A program made the position numbers and the translations under genes. Shown here one piece after another: positions 44,278-56,105 of a DNA stretch of 64,000 bases. Location: positions 124,001-188,000 of the forward strand of contig JBBHKE010000302.1 of assembly GCA_037447655.1 (NCBI GenBank). The letters are read 5' to 3'. The DNA is from Zygnema cylindricum. Taxonomy: Eukaryota > Streptophyta > Zygnematophyceae > Zygnematales > Zygnemataceae. Below the pieces are notes generated by a model that saw nothing but the letters and a program-made list of their open reading frames with translations, did not search any database and was not told the origin of the DNA. The first letter of the stretch is position 1. Every line of letters begins with the position of its first letter.

Positions 44278-47200
44278 ATGGGCAGCGATCGAAATAACAC
44301 CTTTTTAAGGAAAGTTTTGCTGAGTTATTGCTATGTGCTTATATGGATAGCTCTCAGTTTCTCTGTCATCGTCTACAATAAGTACATTCTGGACAAGAAG
44401 TTGTACGACTGGCCCTTTCCTATAAGGTGAGGGCAACCAATCTCCCACATTTGTTTGTCTCCTTCTCTTTCTCTCTCTCCATCGCTCTCTTTCTATCTCT
44501 CCCTCTCTCTCTTTCTCTCTCTCCCTCTCTCTCTTTTCTCCCTCTCCCTTCCCTCTCTCTATATGTATATCTCCCTCTTCTCTGTTTCACTGTCTCTTTT
44601 GCTCTTCCCTCCTAGTTTCCCCCTCTCCTTCTCTTTTTCTCTCCCTCTCTCTCTCTCCATTTACTGTTTCTCCTTCAGTCTCTCTGTCTAACTCCTCTCC
44701 CTTCTACATTCGGAGTAGACTTTTTTCCAGTGTTAGGCATCTCCTTTCTTACGCCTTCATTTTCGTCTTTTTTTAGTTCCTTCAGCAATGCCGTCTTTCT
44801 CTTATCAGTTTTGGAAACACTAATTCTGGTATCTGAAAGATTCTCGAAAATGCCTAGATTACCGGCAGTGAACCACAACTGATAAATAGTTCTGATCTAT
44901 TGATGCACTCTCTCTCTCTTACTCACTCTCTCTCAACTCTTTTTTGTAAAGAGAATGGGAGAGAGGTAGAGTTGGTCTCTCTCTCTCTCTCTTTTCCCGT
45001 GTTTCTATTTGTTTTTATCAGAAACTTCCAGCTCTTTTTTTGAGAATGCTTATCACCTGGAGCTTTAGACCTCTGTAGAACATCTTTTCCTTGCCATTGT
45101 TTCTGATTTCTGTTGCAATGTTGTCCATCAGCTATGCTCTTGGCAGCTTATTCTGGTAAATGCGAGGCTCATGTGGTCTATATTTTGCGGTGGACTATCT
45201 CTAGAAAATACATTTTTTCTTTTTTTACTGGTCCACAAGGCAAATAAATGAATCTATGATTTTCCGTGAATGCACATCTCCCAGCCTGAGATTCTTATTC
45301 GCGGAGTCCACTTTCAGGGTTTCAAGGACGTCAGATTTTTTGTAGGGACAATCGACAGTCCGAGGTTTGTTTTGATAGGTTGCATTGCACTGTAATAATG
45401 AGGTCTTCATTGAAACCTAACCAAACTAATTTTGGTGATGTCGTTTTATTTTCAAACTAATTCTGGTGATGTTTTATCTGTACTTAAAATGTTGCAGTTG
45501 ATGGCCATCTTGCTAATATAGGATATAAGGCTGTATGACTACATGAAGTACCACCGTCACGAATGCCATCCACCTCCCTTTCTTCTCTCGCGCTCCTCTC
45601 TCTCTTCGGATCTCTCTCTCTCTCTCCCCCTCACACACACACACACACTCACTCATCGCATCTGTTTCAATTTTTTTGCAGTTTGACAATGATCCATATG
45701 GCCTTTTGCTCCTCTCTGGCCTTTTTCCTTGTCCGAGTACTAAGGCTGGTAGAGCCAGTAGCTATGACAAGAGATATATATTTGACTTCGGTGGTTCCTA
45801 TTGGAGCACTTTATTCTATTAGCCTCTGGTTTTCAAATTCAGCCTATATTTACCTTTCGGTCTCCTTCATCCAGGTGAGCTATAATCCAAATGTCTATCT
45901 GTGTTACTCTTTAAGGTCGCTATGCGCTTCTCTCTGAATTTCTGACAGCATATTTCTACCTCATTAAGCCATGTCAGTCATTAGAGGTCCATTGTCCTTG
46001 AAGTGTCTGGGTTATGATGGAAGGGATTTTATCTTTATAGGTATAAATTTTGTTTTCGAGGTAAAAGTTGCTTTGTTTGAAGGACTCTAAATAGTTGACA
46101 GGCAATGTTTGAGTAGCACTTTGAATGCCTCAAGTGACTGCCTGTCCACCTTCACTGATGTTAACTGAAGTATCTTAGACAAAATATTTTCTGCCCGATC
46201 AAGCTGTACTTTTTACCAGTGAATGTGATAGAAAAGGGTCTTTACGTACTTGGGCATCATGCAGGATATGATAGCATTTTCTGGCCGTAATTTTATGGCC
46301 GCAACCTGGTTAAACCACAACGTCCTTCTGTCTTTTAAACGTTAATACTGCACAGCAGCACTCCTATTATAGAACCTTTTTGTCCGTCTATTACTCCTTG
46401 TCGGGATTTAGTACAATAACAAACTGAATGCACTTCTTTCTAACTGGCCTGAGTTTTATCATAGTTATTTTTTCCAACTTTTCACCTTTTTCCTGTCCAT
46501 TTTTCATTTTTTGGATCCGTGTCTCCAGATGTTGAAGGCCTTAATGCCCGTTGCAGTATACTCTATTGGAGTGTTGGTGAAAAAGGAGCCGTTCAAAGCT
46601 ACGACAATGACAAATATGATTTGTATTACCATCGGTGTGGCTGTTGCTGCCTATGGAGAGGCCCATTTTGACTCTACAGGAATATTGCTTCAACTAGGAG
46701 CTGTTGCTTTTGAAGCGACAAGATTGGTTCTCATTCAGGTAAATATTCCGTTCTCGCGAAGGATTTTTTTTAATTGTGTTATTCACTTCTTCTCCGAGAG
46801 AAACTCCCTAAAATTTAAACTTCTTCCGTAACCTTTTGAAAAAATTGGCTCTAGTTCAGGCTAATTTTTTGCTTCCAATCGTTTGTTCCTAATTGAGTTT
46901 TCACTTTGACCTGGAAAGAAATTCTGTAAATTTTCACTTTGTAACCTTTTGACAAGATCGATTCTCATTCAAGTAAATCGCGGGCATTTGGTTTCTTCAG
47001 AAGTTGTTCCTAAGTTGATGTTCACTTCCTCTGGGGAAGAGCCTTCCTAATTTTTCACTTCTTTCCTAAATATTTACTTAGTAATTTTCTACTTCGTATA
47101 TTTCACTTTTATAAATTTCCACGTTGTTCAATTTGTAGACTGCTCCTTCCTCGTATATTCTCTGCCCCTTGTCCTTACCGTCACTCTCTTTCTTTTTATT

Positions 47201-50200
47201 CTTAACTTTGCTTCTTTTTTCTTAACTTTATTTCCTCCGGTTTCTTCTTCGCTTAAATATTTTACAGGTGTTTTTTTTAGTTTGGTCATGATATTTCAGT
47301 TTCATCCTTTGGGATATTCTGGGGTGTTTTGACCAGACAGGCCGTGCTTTTTTCGGGGTTCTGGGGTTTGGGGTTTTCTGAGATTTTCTTTTTTACTGTT
47401 CTTTCGAGTTCACGTTTGGAGCGGTCCTTGAGTTTTCCTTGCAAACTATATGGTAGTCGTACTCAACTGAAAATGCTACATGAAAAGTTTGACAGAGAGA
47501 TACATCTGTCGAACGAGTTTGCAATTTTAAGTTTTTTCTTCCATTTCCTCTAATTTCATCTCTTTTTCGCATGCATACGAGAACCTTCCCAAGAAAACTG
47601 TCTTTATTATTTTAACACTTCTTATCACAGATTGGGGGAACAGATTCTTCTCACATCTCGTACATGTCCAAAGAAATTGTCTTCATTATACTAACACTTC
47701 ATATCAAAGATTTGGTTGAATTGGGGGTGCAGATTCTTCTCACATCGCGTGGTATTAACTTTAACCCTATCACCAGTCTTTATTATGTGGCACCTTGTTG
47801 CCTAGTATTCCTTTCTGTTCCATGGTTTCTCGTTGAGCTTCCCAAAATTCAAGCTATGGAGACCATGAAATTCAGCTGGTTTATCTTTTCGACAAATTCC
47901 ATATGTGCTTTCGCACTAAATCTTGCCGTCTTTCTCATCATTGGGAAAACCTCTGCCCTCACGATGAACGTGGCTGGTAAGGCCAACCTCTCGACCTCCC
48001 TTTCTCCCTTTCTTTCTTTTTCTCCCTATTTTTCTTGGTTATCTTACTGTCTTTCCCCTCAATGGGATAACCTCTGTCCTAATTATGCATGTGGCTGAAA
48101 ACCTTTCAAACAAAATTTGGAGATAGTAGGCGAAGAGCGTTATTTTACCAAAATAAAACGCCTGAGCGTCAATTGAACTCGTATTTTATCCGTCTAGTGT
48201 TAGAAAAGAACAAATATCGGAATCCTTCCCTGTTGGCATGTAAAAACTTTCATCCGTGTTTTTTAGAACCTGTCCTTTCTGTTTAACCCTTCTGTTTCTC
48301 TGCTTTGACCCTTGTTAATGTTAACCTTCATACTTTCCTTTTTCCATTCTTTTTTCTTTCTGTACAGGTGTTGTTAAGGACTGGCTGCTTATTGCGTTCT
48401 CTTGGTCTTTTATCAAAGATCAAGTGACACAAATTAATCTGGTTGGCTACTTTCTCGCATTCCTTGGCGTGTGTTGGTATAACAACGCTAAACTCCAGGT
48501 GAGTTAGGTCAACTTTTGGGTTGGTACGCTGCCCACCCCTATTAGAGTTAATCACTCCATTATGAATGAGTGTTTTTTAAACCTGAAATCCTAAATTAGT
48601 GTTAATAACACTGTATAGTCAAGTGGCTATGATGAGCCACTTGGCAAAGCATATATTTGTGTAGTTAATTCTAATAAAGTGTTAATGCTAACAATTCCTT
48701 TACTCTAATGGCTATGGGCGGTCTAAAAATGTCCAAACTTTTTACTCTTCAAAGTCGCCAGTTGTAGTCTCTTTCTATCTCCAGATTCTAGTTTTTCAAG
48801 GAGGCTTTTTGCTTTGTCGTTATTGACAAAGCTTTGACCTAGCCTGGGCTCATTTTTGCGCTATGGGTATCTAGCAATGATATCACATTAAGACGGGTAC
48901 AAACTAGTGGAATATATAAAAAAGTTAAGGCTCGACCAGATTCAATTAGGTTGTATATCATGCTATTTATGGAAGAAAATGACGGAGCTTTTCCATGTCC
49001 GCGGGATTTTATTTGAAATCTGAGTGACGACATTCATCTCGATAACTCTTTGATTCCTGTCAAATAGTCGCCTTTTTTTGAACCACCTACTACCGTAGAA
49101 AAGGTTTTGAAAACACTCATTTAAGTTCAGATCGACCAAATGGATGGCACATCATTTTTTTTTTTTGCGAGTGAAAAAAATGATGTGGCATCCCTTTACA
49201 AGTAATCCAAGCACCAGTTGGCACATGGGAAAACTATTATTCCATTCAACTTCTAATATTTGTTTGTCTAAAAGAAAGTCAATTGCTATTTCTTAACCAT
49301 GAGGAACTACCCAGTTTCCTAACCTCATCCAATCCTAGTCTTTTGTCTGAAGGTTACATCGCCCATCGCTATTAAAGAAATTATTAGCGTAAATGCGAAA
49401 TGAGAATGTATAAAACTAATTAGTGCTGGAAGACATTGCGGATTTTCGTCCACTTTTTTAATTACTGTTGGAAAAATGGTTGTGCCTGAAATAGCACTGT
49501 GAACTCTAATAGCGACGGGCGGTGTAGTATTATGCGAGTATTTTTGGAACCGGCTCACTGATGTGGAGGGACTCTAATCAAATGTTTTTCAGATAGTTGA
49601 TAGGAGTTTTAATGGGCTGTAATTTGTGAACATTATAGCTTTCGGTTGTCCTGTACGCTGTTCATTGCGATTAGTGTTACACACTACTTTCACCCTGGGT
49701 TTTTCTGTTCACACATTTAAACAGTGTCGATATCATTGTCGAAAACGAGTAAACGGCGAGTGGCCTTGTCACCCAACCTTAAGTTTGTACAATTTGATGC
49801 TAATTATATTTTAAGACTAATAATTCCTTTTTCGCTTCTGGCGATGGAAAATGAAACAAAATAGTTGAATTGTTATTAGTGCTAATAACACTAGTCTGGT
49901 TCCGGTTTTGTTTTGCCCTCTGATCACAAACTAGCGTGATTAATACGCATACTAATTACTTAATATGCTAATAGCGAAACATGTTGTAGCTTTATTACAC
50001 TTCAAATTTTATGGCAGTTCAAATTTCTGTCAGAATTCAAATCTTCTTTTGACCATTCAAATCTCTTTAAAAATTTTACGCTGGTTCAAATATTTTAAAA
50101 CAGTTTTAAAGTGCGATAGCTGGTCTTTTTAATTGAGCAGGTTTTGCAGATAATCAATATATCCATACCCTATTTCTGTACTCTTCAAACGTTTTCTTCT

Positions 50201-51201
50201 ACGCCATTGAGGCTGAAAAAAGTTTCTCAGTAACGGTATCCTATACTGTACCGCGTTGTAATGAATTTGTACCAAATGTTTGACTTGGTACTTCGATTAT
50301 TATTTCTCAGATTTTGTACGCAGAATTTTCAGAAAATCAATTGTTGAGTGAAGATTTGGTGAGATATGTTTTCTGTCTGGTAACCATTTACGTATGGATT
50401 ACCTCGCGGATATTGGTCGATTATCGCCAGTTATCGCGATATTGATATCTATTGGCAATCTCGATAAATATCCAATTTTCCAATTTTCTCACTATTGTTA
50501 AAATACGTATATCGCGATTTATTGACCCTGAATTTGTTCGATATACAACACTACACCGTGAATCGCTTTTAGAGTCAGTGGTTTTCTCACCACTTCATCT
50601 TTTCTCCGCGCAAACTTGTTGGATTATTAATCTGGTGGTTGCGAAGGAAACGTAAGGATCTTCCCTTTGGATTGGCGGTTTCCAAAGGGAAATTGGGCAC
50701 ACGTGCAATGAGAAAAGCTGATTAAAGCGGCGGAAAAAACTTGGACCCTAGTAGCTGTTGTTACGGCCCTGACCCTACAACAGATTGCAGGACATCTTGT
50801 CCCTCTCCCCCTCACATATGACAACAGGACGAGAGTTAATGTGAATGTGTTTATTTACTGGTTTTGGTTTGTTTGTATATACGGTTGCTACTCTTGACGT
50901 TTTTTTACGGAACGGTAACACACTGTTTAACTGCGTGATGTGCTGTTTTCTGTACACTGCCTATTCAAAATTTTTTATGCAGGAAAATGTGCCTACGGAG
51001 ACATACAAATAGGGATCTACTGGTTGAAATTTAACATAATGATAGTAATAATAATAATGTGGTTTTTGGTTTTAACAGGAAATGAAGGCAAAGGAAGCGG
51101 CCAAGAAGGCAGCTCATCAGCAAGATGAGGAAAAGAGCCTTTTGGATGAACCAAGAAAGAGTACACCAAGTTCACCAAGTACAAAAAACATAGGTTCATA
51201 A
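44278..51201 (+). CDS. sugar (phosphate)/nucleotide-sugar translocator, TPT family (349 aa, six exons)
   Basis: Membrane exchanger of the plant triose-phosphate translocator/nucleotide-sugar transporter family, closest in memory to the Arabidopsis At5g25400/At4g32390 group, probably in Golgi or ER membranes; its substrate is not established. Exons: 44278-44426, 45682-45874, 46529-46738, 47733-47976, 48368-48498, 51079-51201. All introns are GT-AG, phases agree, and the product is 349 residues, the usual size for this group. Visible signatures: [16 protein letters not shown] (about 34-49), [24 protein letters not shown] running into [12 protein letters not shown] (exons 2/3), [56 protein letters not shown] and a Lys/Glu-rich cytosolic tail. 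About ten hydrophobic segments are expected. The frame has no stop, so it is likely functional. Introns 3, 4 and 5 and the 3' end contain decayed repeats of exon edges and two MITEs. Confidence 0.93.
44456..44700 (+). repeat. CT-rich microsatellite in intron 1 of the translocator
   Basis: Nearly pure TCTC/CTCC tract. Open frames in it are low-complexity Leu/Ser artefacts. Shorter CT tracts occur at 44907-44992 and 45599-45650. Confidence 0.85.
46739..47068 (+). repeat. tandem copies of the exon 3 donor junction in intron 3
   Basis: Three units of about 110-120 bp, the first starting at the real exon 3 end. Echoes of the exon end (GATTGGTTCTCATTCAG and GTAAAT) occur at 46835-46865 (AATTGGCTCTAGTTCAGGCTAAT, donor GT lost) and 46947-46976 (GATCGATTCTCATTCAAGTAAAT). 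Confidence 0.75.
47585..47668 (+). repeat. duplicate of the exon 4 acceptor region in intron 3
   Basis: Imperfect copy of 47669-47755. Contains a decoy AACAG (to 47643) followed by ATTCTTCTCACATC, the same bases that open exon 4. Use of the decoy would run into a stop after about 17 codons. Confidence 0.75.
48041..48103 (+). repeat. duplicate of the exon 4 donor region in intron 4
   Basis: About 75-80% match to 47922-47985, including TGGGATAACCTCTGTCC and GTGGCTG; the donor GGTAAG has decayed to GAAAAC. Confidence 0.75.
49357..49524. mobile_element. TA-flanked MITE in intron 5, short variant
   Basis: 168 bp, TIR CATCGCCCATCGCTATTA against CACCGCCCGTCGCTATTA, flanked by TA. The core differs from the standard copies. 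Confidence 0.7.
50370..50553. mobile_element. hAT-like fragment with ATCGCGAT palindromes in intron 5
   Basis: Its right end CGATATACAACACTA matches the TIR of the 39330-40187 element. ATATCGCGAT-type blocks lie upstream. The left end is not recognisable. Confidence 0.6.
50554..50767. mobile_element. TA-flanked foldback MITE in intron 5, decayed right end
   Basis: Left TIR CACCGTGAATCGCTTTTAG abuts the hAT-like right end at 50553. The interior CACTTCATCTTTTCTCCG matches the family; the right arm is strongly diverged. Confidence 0.65.
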
Positions 51202-51291
51202 CTGTCATTTTTGTTTTTTGAAAAGTAAATCCTCTTATAACAAATGTTTTTCTTTATCTCCATCTCTATGAGTAGAAGAGGAAAGACTGTT

Positions 51292-51448
51292 ACTTTTTGG
51301 AGGAACCAAGCTAAAGTACAAGGAGTACTGACTACAAAAAACAACTCACTCAACTCAACTCAACTTTGGTTTTTGTTTTTCTAAAAGCGAAAGGGAAATC
51401 CTCTGATAAAGTTTGCTTTTATCCCTATGGATAGGAGAGAAATAGAGG
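51292..51448 (+). repeat. tandem copy of the exon 6 end and 3' UTR
   Basis: Resembles 51137-51290: TTTTTGGAGGAACCAAG and ACTACAAAAAACA, then TTGGTTTTTGTTTTTCT and AAATCCTCTGATAA. Follows the stop codon of the translocator, so the exon edge is copied even at the last exon. Confidence 0.7.
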
Positions 51449-52863
51449 TACATTGAATGTTTCTAGGAGTTGTAGAGCTTGAAAGGAAGAAATGGTGTGG
51501 TCTTGACAACAGGAGAGCGTGAAACTTGTAGACGGTGATTTTGCAGGCAACCAAAAAATTTACCGATACAAATTTTTACTTTGATTTTTAGTATTTTACT
51601 TTCACGAGCTGGCCGTTTTGTCACAAACATATAGTATAATGATTTGACACCTACGCACGACATCGTATTGACTTCAAACCCTTTCTCAGATCGCAAACCA
51701 CTTGTAGGAAAATTGACATTTTTTTTTGTTTTTTTTGTTTGTTGTTTTTTGTTGAACGCCGTAGCTGGTTAAAGAAATACTGTAACCGGTGACACGAATA
51801 AAATGTAAAAATGAGTTTGTTTCACCTTTTTAGTGTAGAATGTGCCCTGGTTGTGGTACTGAAAATTTACACACTATCGTAAATTCGATGGTGGGGGCAT
51901 TATATGTTTTCTTTTGCTAGAGAGACAAAAAAAACCCACAGGGAATTTCCAAGGTTTTCCACCACAATTGACTTCATCTAAACAGTCAGTTTTAAGGGTG
52001 AGGTTACATCGTGAGGTCTTTGTAATTATATGGGCACCAAAGTTTCGGATTAGGTGAAAGTTTAGATAGTGAAAATCCTAAAGATTTTACGAACAAACAA
52101 ATTTCAATGTGAAATCTATAATTCTGTACTATATCGCTGTACGAAACATGCGTACTATGTTATCGCACCTCTGAAATATCGCGAAATATGCGTAGTATAT
52201 TATCATACCTCAGAAACCCCTTTTTCTTAGCAGATGCTCTATCGTTTTTAGTGCCTGCTTTTCATTCCAAACAAAAACTCGAAGCGTGTGAAATCGCGAA
52301 AGGGAAGACAAAAGGAACGTGATGGGATCCGGCAAATACATTATTTTGGTGGATACGTGTCCACCTTGTCAGAAGGCACCTGGCCTTCGAGACGCGTGAA
52401 ATTGTTTGTGGTTGTCCGTCGTCGCACAAGTGTTTATCGTCCAAGTTTCGCGATTCTTCAGGTTCCGTGCTGGTGGACTCACCTCCATGAGGTGGTTCAC
52501 CATTCTCTCTCTCCCTCTACCTCTCCATCTTCCTCTCCATACCCCTCTTCCACTCCCTTTCCCTCTCTCTCTCTCCCTCTGGTGGACTCACCTCCTTGAG
52601 GTGGGTACACCATTACAGAGGCGGATGAAGCTATTGTTTCGAGGATAAAGACCAAAATTTAATTGGACTGTCAATATTTTCACCTGGAACCTTGGAGAAT
52701 CATAAACGTATCTTGTGTAATGTTGTTTTTCAAAAACTCACAAAAAAATAGTACGGCGTGGTACGGTCAAGTACAAAACTATGTAATATACCTCATTTCT
52801 CATCTGATGTAACTGCGCCCTAGTTTTGTGCATAAACTAATTGCATGACTATTTACTATTTGG
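51449..52863. other. intergenic, no gene seen
   Basis: AT-rich, with a CT-rich patch at 52500-52590 that is flanked by two copies of a GGTGGACTCACCTCC-type 15-mer (about 52471 and 52580). No supported coding sequence. Confidence 0.45.
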
Positions 52864-53080
52864 ACAGTATCGCTCTTAGCGTTGCCGTGTCACCTGATAA
52901 TTTGTTATTTCTGCACACACCCAATTTCAGCAGGACACTCCCAATTAACAGGTAAGAATCATTGCTTTCAATCTTAACCGTTGGATAGATAATGCAATCG
53001 ATTAATAATTGGACAGGTGTGTACAAAAGAAATTGAGCTTTAAAGGCCTATTTTTTTCTTGCACTAATAATGATGCAGAG
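52864..53080. mobile_element. strongly diverged MITE of the TA family
   Basis: Retains TATCGCTCTTAGCGTT on the left, ACACACCCAATTT and ACAGGTGTGTACAAAAG in the arms, and GCACTAATAATGAT on the right. The outer ends are blurred. Confidence 0.5.
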
Positions 53081-54038
53081 AGCAACTCCAGACTTGAAGG
53101 ATGGCTTTATGTGGTTTATAAAGTTTACGTGGCCTGCAATTTCGAAGATAAGTGCATATAGTAAAATTATATGTCAACTCTACTCTGTTCCCGGTTTAAT
53201 GCCCTCAAAACAAGATAATTCTATTCAAATCTCAATTGTTACATACCACCTACGACAATTATCTTCTGCCATTTGCCTAGCATATGCCCCAGTCTCGTGT
53301 TTGAGGCGCTAATGTCAACACAGGACATGGTTTGAGATGCAAGAGCGCTTGTGAGGAGTGACGTACGTCAGAAGGTCAAATGTGAAGTGTCACATTGTAC
53401 TTTCACCACATCCTCGACTCATGTGTCTTCATGGCCTTTGAGAGGAGCTAGCTTTTTGCACGGGAAATAAAGTACGATTGACCCCGCCTTACTAACACTA
53501 CAGAGACCCATGTTACTTTTTGCTACATTGCTTACCAATGTTTCGGCTATGGATGAATCGACCTCCAAATAACATTAGGCATATGGAGACTCATATGATA
53601 AGTTCAAAGCATTCGTATAAGATATATTTGCAATCTTGGACACGTCTTTCAACGATTTTTTTCGTGGTTGTGCTTGTCGAACATTTGATCCACCCCCTCC
53701 TGTTTGCTTTCTACCACCAATGGAAATTTCACGCCCTTCAGCGAGCATAAGCTTTGACTCTTATTCAAAAGTACACTAAAATAAAACTGTTTTGCACATG
53801 GATGCCCTACTTAGTTTTGGTTATTAGCGCAATGTACTATATCCTAGCCTCAATGTCAAGGCCATTGCCTTCTTTTTTTCTTGTTGCTCATTTAGGTTAT
53901 GCTGTATTTTCAGTTTTAGTACTACTTCTTAGCCATTTTATTAAATGTTTTTAGTTTACGCCATAGTTTTAGTTTCTACAATTTTTCATCTCTAGCCTGA
54001 ATGATCGTCAAAAACTCTTCGTCTCATTCGTGCTCTCT
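53081..54038. other. intergenic, no gene seen
   Basis: Several 60-80 codon ORFs without recognisable domains; AT-rich. Confidence 0.45.
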
Positions 54039-54486
54039 ACCCGTTGTGTATCGGGTAAAAAATTATCGCGATAAATTGTATATTCAATATATCGAATTTC
54101 GAACGGCTAGAAGGCTCGATACATCGCTCTGGCACCAAGAAAAATTATCGCGATATATCTGGTAGGAGGTGGTGGTTAGTGCAAATTTACTAAGGCATAT
54201 TGTACGGAAATATAACGTTAAATTGTACAGTAAATCGTACGGAATATACCCCCTCCCCAACTGAGAGCGCGCCACGAGCGGGGGGGAGGGGGGGACGGTT
54301 GATATTCTCTTTTACCTTGCAACACTTCGATATATTGCGATAAAGCGTATTGAATTATTGGCCGATATATTAATACATATCTCGATATTAACGGTCTCGA
54401 TATATGTAAGCGATACATCGATTATTGGGTAGTCAAATTTAAGTACATATCGAGTATCGGCAAGGGGCTTTCGATACACAACACTA
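54039..54486. mobile_element. hAT-like element, second copy of the ATCGCGATAT family
   Basis: 448 bp, related to 39330-40187 in inverted orientation. The right end CGATACACAACACTA is well kept; the left end (CCCGTTGTGTATCGGG) has decayed. It includes a G/C-rich insert near 54246-54295. The 8-bp TSD is not recognisable. Confidence 0.65.
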
Positions 54487-54701
54487 CACCGTGAATCGTT
54501 ATTAGCGTTAATGCTTTTTTTTCTCTTAAAACATATTTTCTCCATACACACATGTCCGATTGTGGATCTGACGGTTGCGATTGAAAGGTAAGATTCTAAG
54601 CTTCCGATTAGCAGTCTCAAATTGAAAATCGGACAAGTGTGTACGGAGAAAAGATGATTTAAGTGGTGAAAAAACATTAACACTAATAGCGATACATGGT
54701 G
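54487..54701. mobile_element. TA-flanked foldback MITE, well preserved copy
   Basis: 215 bp, TIR CACCGTGAATCGTTATTAG against CACCATGTATCGCTATTAG, TA on both sides, with the left TA being the last two bases of the hAT-like element. Confidence 0.83.
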
Positions 54702-54716
54702 TACAGTACTAGATGT

Positions 54717-55169
54717 CAGAGGTCGCAAAAGTCAAAATTTTAGGTACCCGAAACCGACATTTTTTTTTTTTTCAAAATCTGAACACCCGATACTTGACCG
54801 GGTTATGTTACACTCCTAAATTGTTTCCTGTTACCCGATACACGTTTACAAAAATAAAAGATAACCGAAACTCGATTTCTCGCGACGACCCGTACCCGCA
54901 CGTACCTAATAAGTACAAAATTAATGCTACATCTCTCTTATACCTTCCACGATAACAAGAGTACAAAGTACAATAATGTTGGATTGTATGGGCCGTACAA
55001 AACCCTCAATTTTTTTCGTTTTTTGCTTACCCCACTGTACCCGTTTTTTTTTTTCACCCGCCCGAATCCGGCCGGCACCCAAAATTTGGCACCCGAATCC
55101 GTTCCGGATCCGACGCGGACGGGCGGGTAGCGGTCGGGTACGGTTTCTGGTACCGGATTCCGACCTCTG
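54717..55169. mobile_element. possible hAT-like element, 453 bp
   Basis: Ends CAGAGGTCG and its complement, then GGTACC-CGAAACC on the left and a matching GGTACCAGAAACC inverted on the right. The interior is rich in ACCCGATAC/CCCGAATCC. The flanking 8-mers (CTAGATGT and CCAGAATG) match only partly. Confidence 0.5.
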
Positions 55170-56105
55170 CCAGAATGGTTTACCCACCGAGAATTATCCA
55201 ACAATATCGTCGTCAGTTCTAATTAACGGAAAGTTTGAACGGAGATAGGGAGCACAAAAACACTGTAACTGAGGTCTATGTAAGTTGACCATAGTCGCAC
55301 GAAATGCTTACTTGTTGCCTATTGGCTTATAGGGAGGTTTCGCACGGATGCTTATATCGTGCCATACGATCGCACTTTTTGGTACGGTATCACGCAGTTT
55401 CGGGGGAGCACGTAGCAACTTCCTCGTAATAAGTATTTGCCACCATGTCGAGCTGACGTGGCAAGTTGTGGTTCGACCTAAATAACAGACAGGTCATTGT
55501 TTCTGCATGTTGGCGACTGCTGACGAAACTGTACTTTTAGAATATGTACGGAATTTTATTTGTTGACTTGTTGTAACTCCAGTCGCAACTTTTTTCACTT
55601 TCAAGCTTTTCAACTTAAACACTACTGTACAGTGCAGTAGTCAGTTTTTTCGTCAGTTTTTTTTTTCTCTCTCTCTCTCTCTCTCTCTCCCTCCTCTTTT
55701 CCTCTGCGTGTTTTTTTTTTTTTTCTATTGTTTCTCGCTTACCACCACGGTAAAAAGTATGACGAAATTTTGAATCTTTTGAAAAACAGGCCTTCTCTTT
55801 TCAAATGTTCTTGTCCTTCTTTTTAATAATTTATGCGAGAAAATGCCTGATGCTCCCTCCCCCCCTCACTCTCTCTCTCGCTCTCTCTCTCCCCCTCTCT
55901 CTCCCTCTCCTATCCCGGTAGCTGTAAATAATGGACCGCCACGTCATCACTTTTCTCCCAATGGTCACCTTTGGCAAACTGAGAGGAGAGCAACCGAAGC
56001 CTCCCGCGACCTTTCATCCGATTGGACGATATTTCACTAAACGACGAAGATGATGATGGTGACGATGACGTAAGCAAACATAAAGTTTATTCGAAAGGAA
56101 AAAAG
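55170..56105. promoter_or_regulatory. upstream region of the P4-ATPase gene
   Basis: CT microsatellites at about 55664-55700 and 55856-55912, probably in the promoter or 5' UTR. The acidic reading frame continues upstream of the first ATG (about 56022-56105) without a start codon before a stop at 55980. Confidence 0.4.

Noticed and set aside
44427-44691. Overlapping Ser/Leu-rich ORFs in the CT tract
   Set aside because: Intronic CT microsatellite of the translocator; translation is an artefact.
53520-53954. Two neighbouring 66-76 codon ORFs with hydrophobic stretches
   Set aside because: No family resemblance, no splice-supported extension, AT-rich background; most likely chance.
54927-55248. 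Overlapping ORFs on both strands rich in Pro/Arg/Gly
   Set aside because: They fall in the CCCGAATCC-rich core of a probable non-autonomous transposon; all frames are open by composition.
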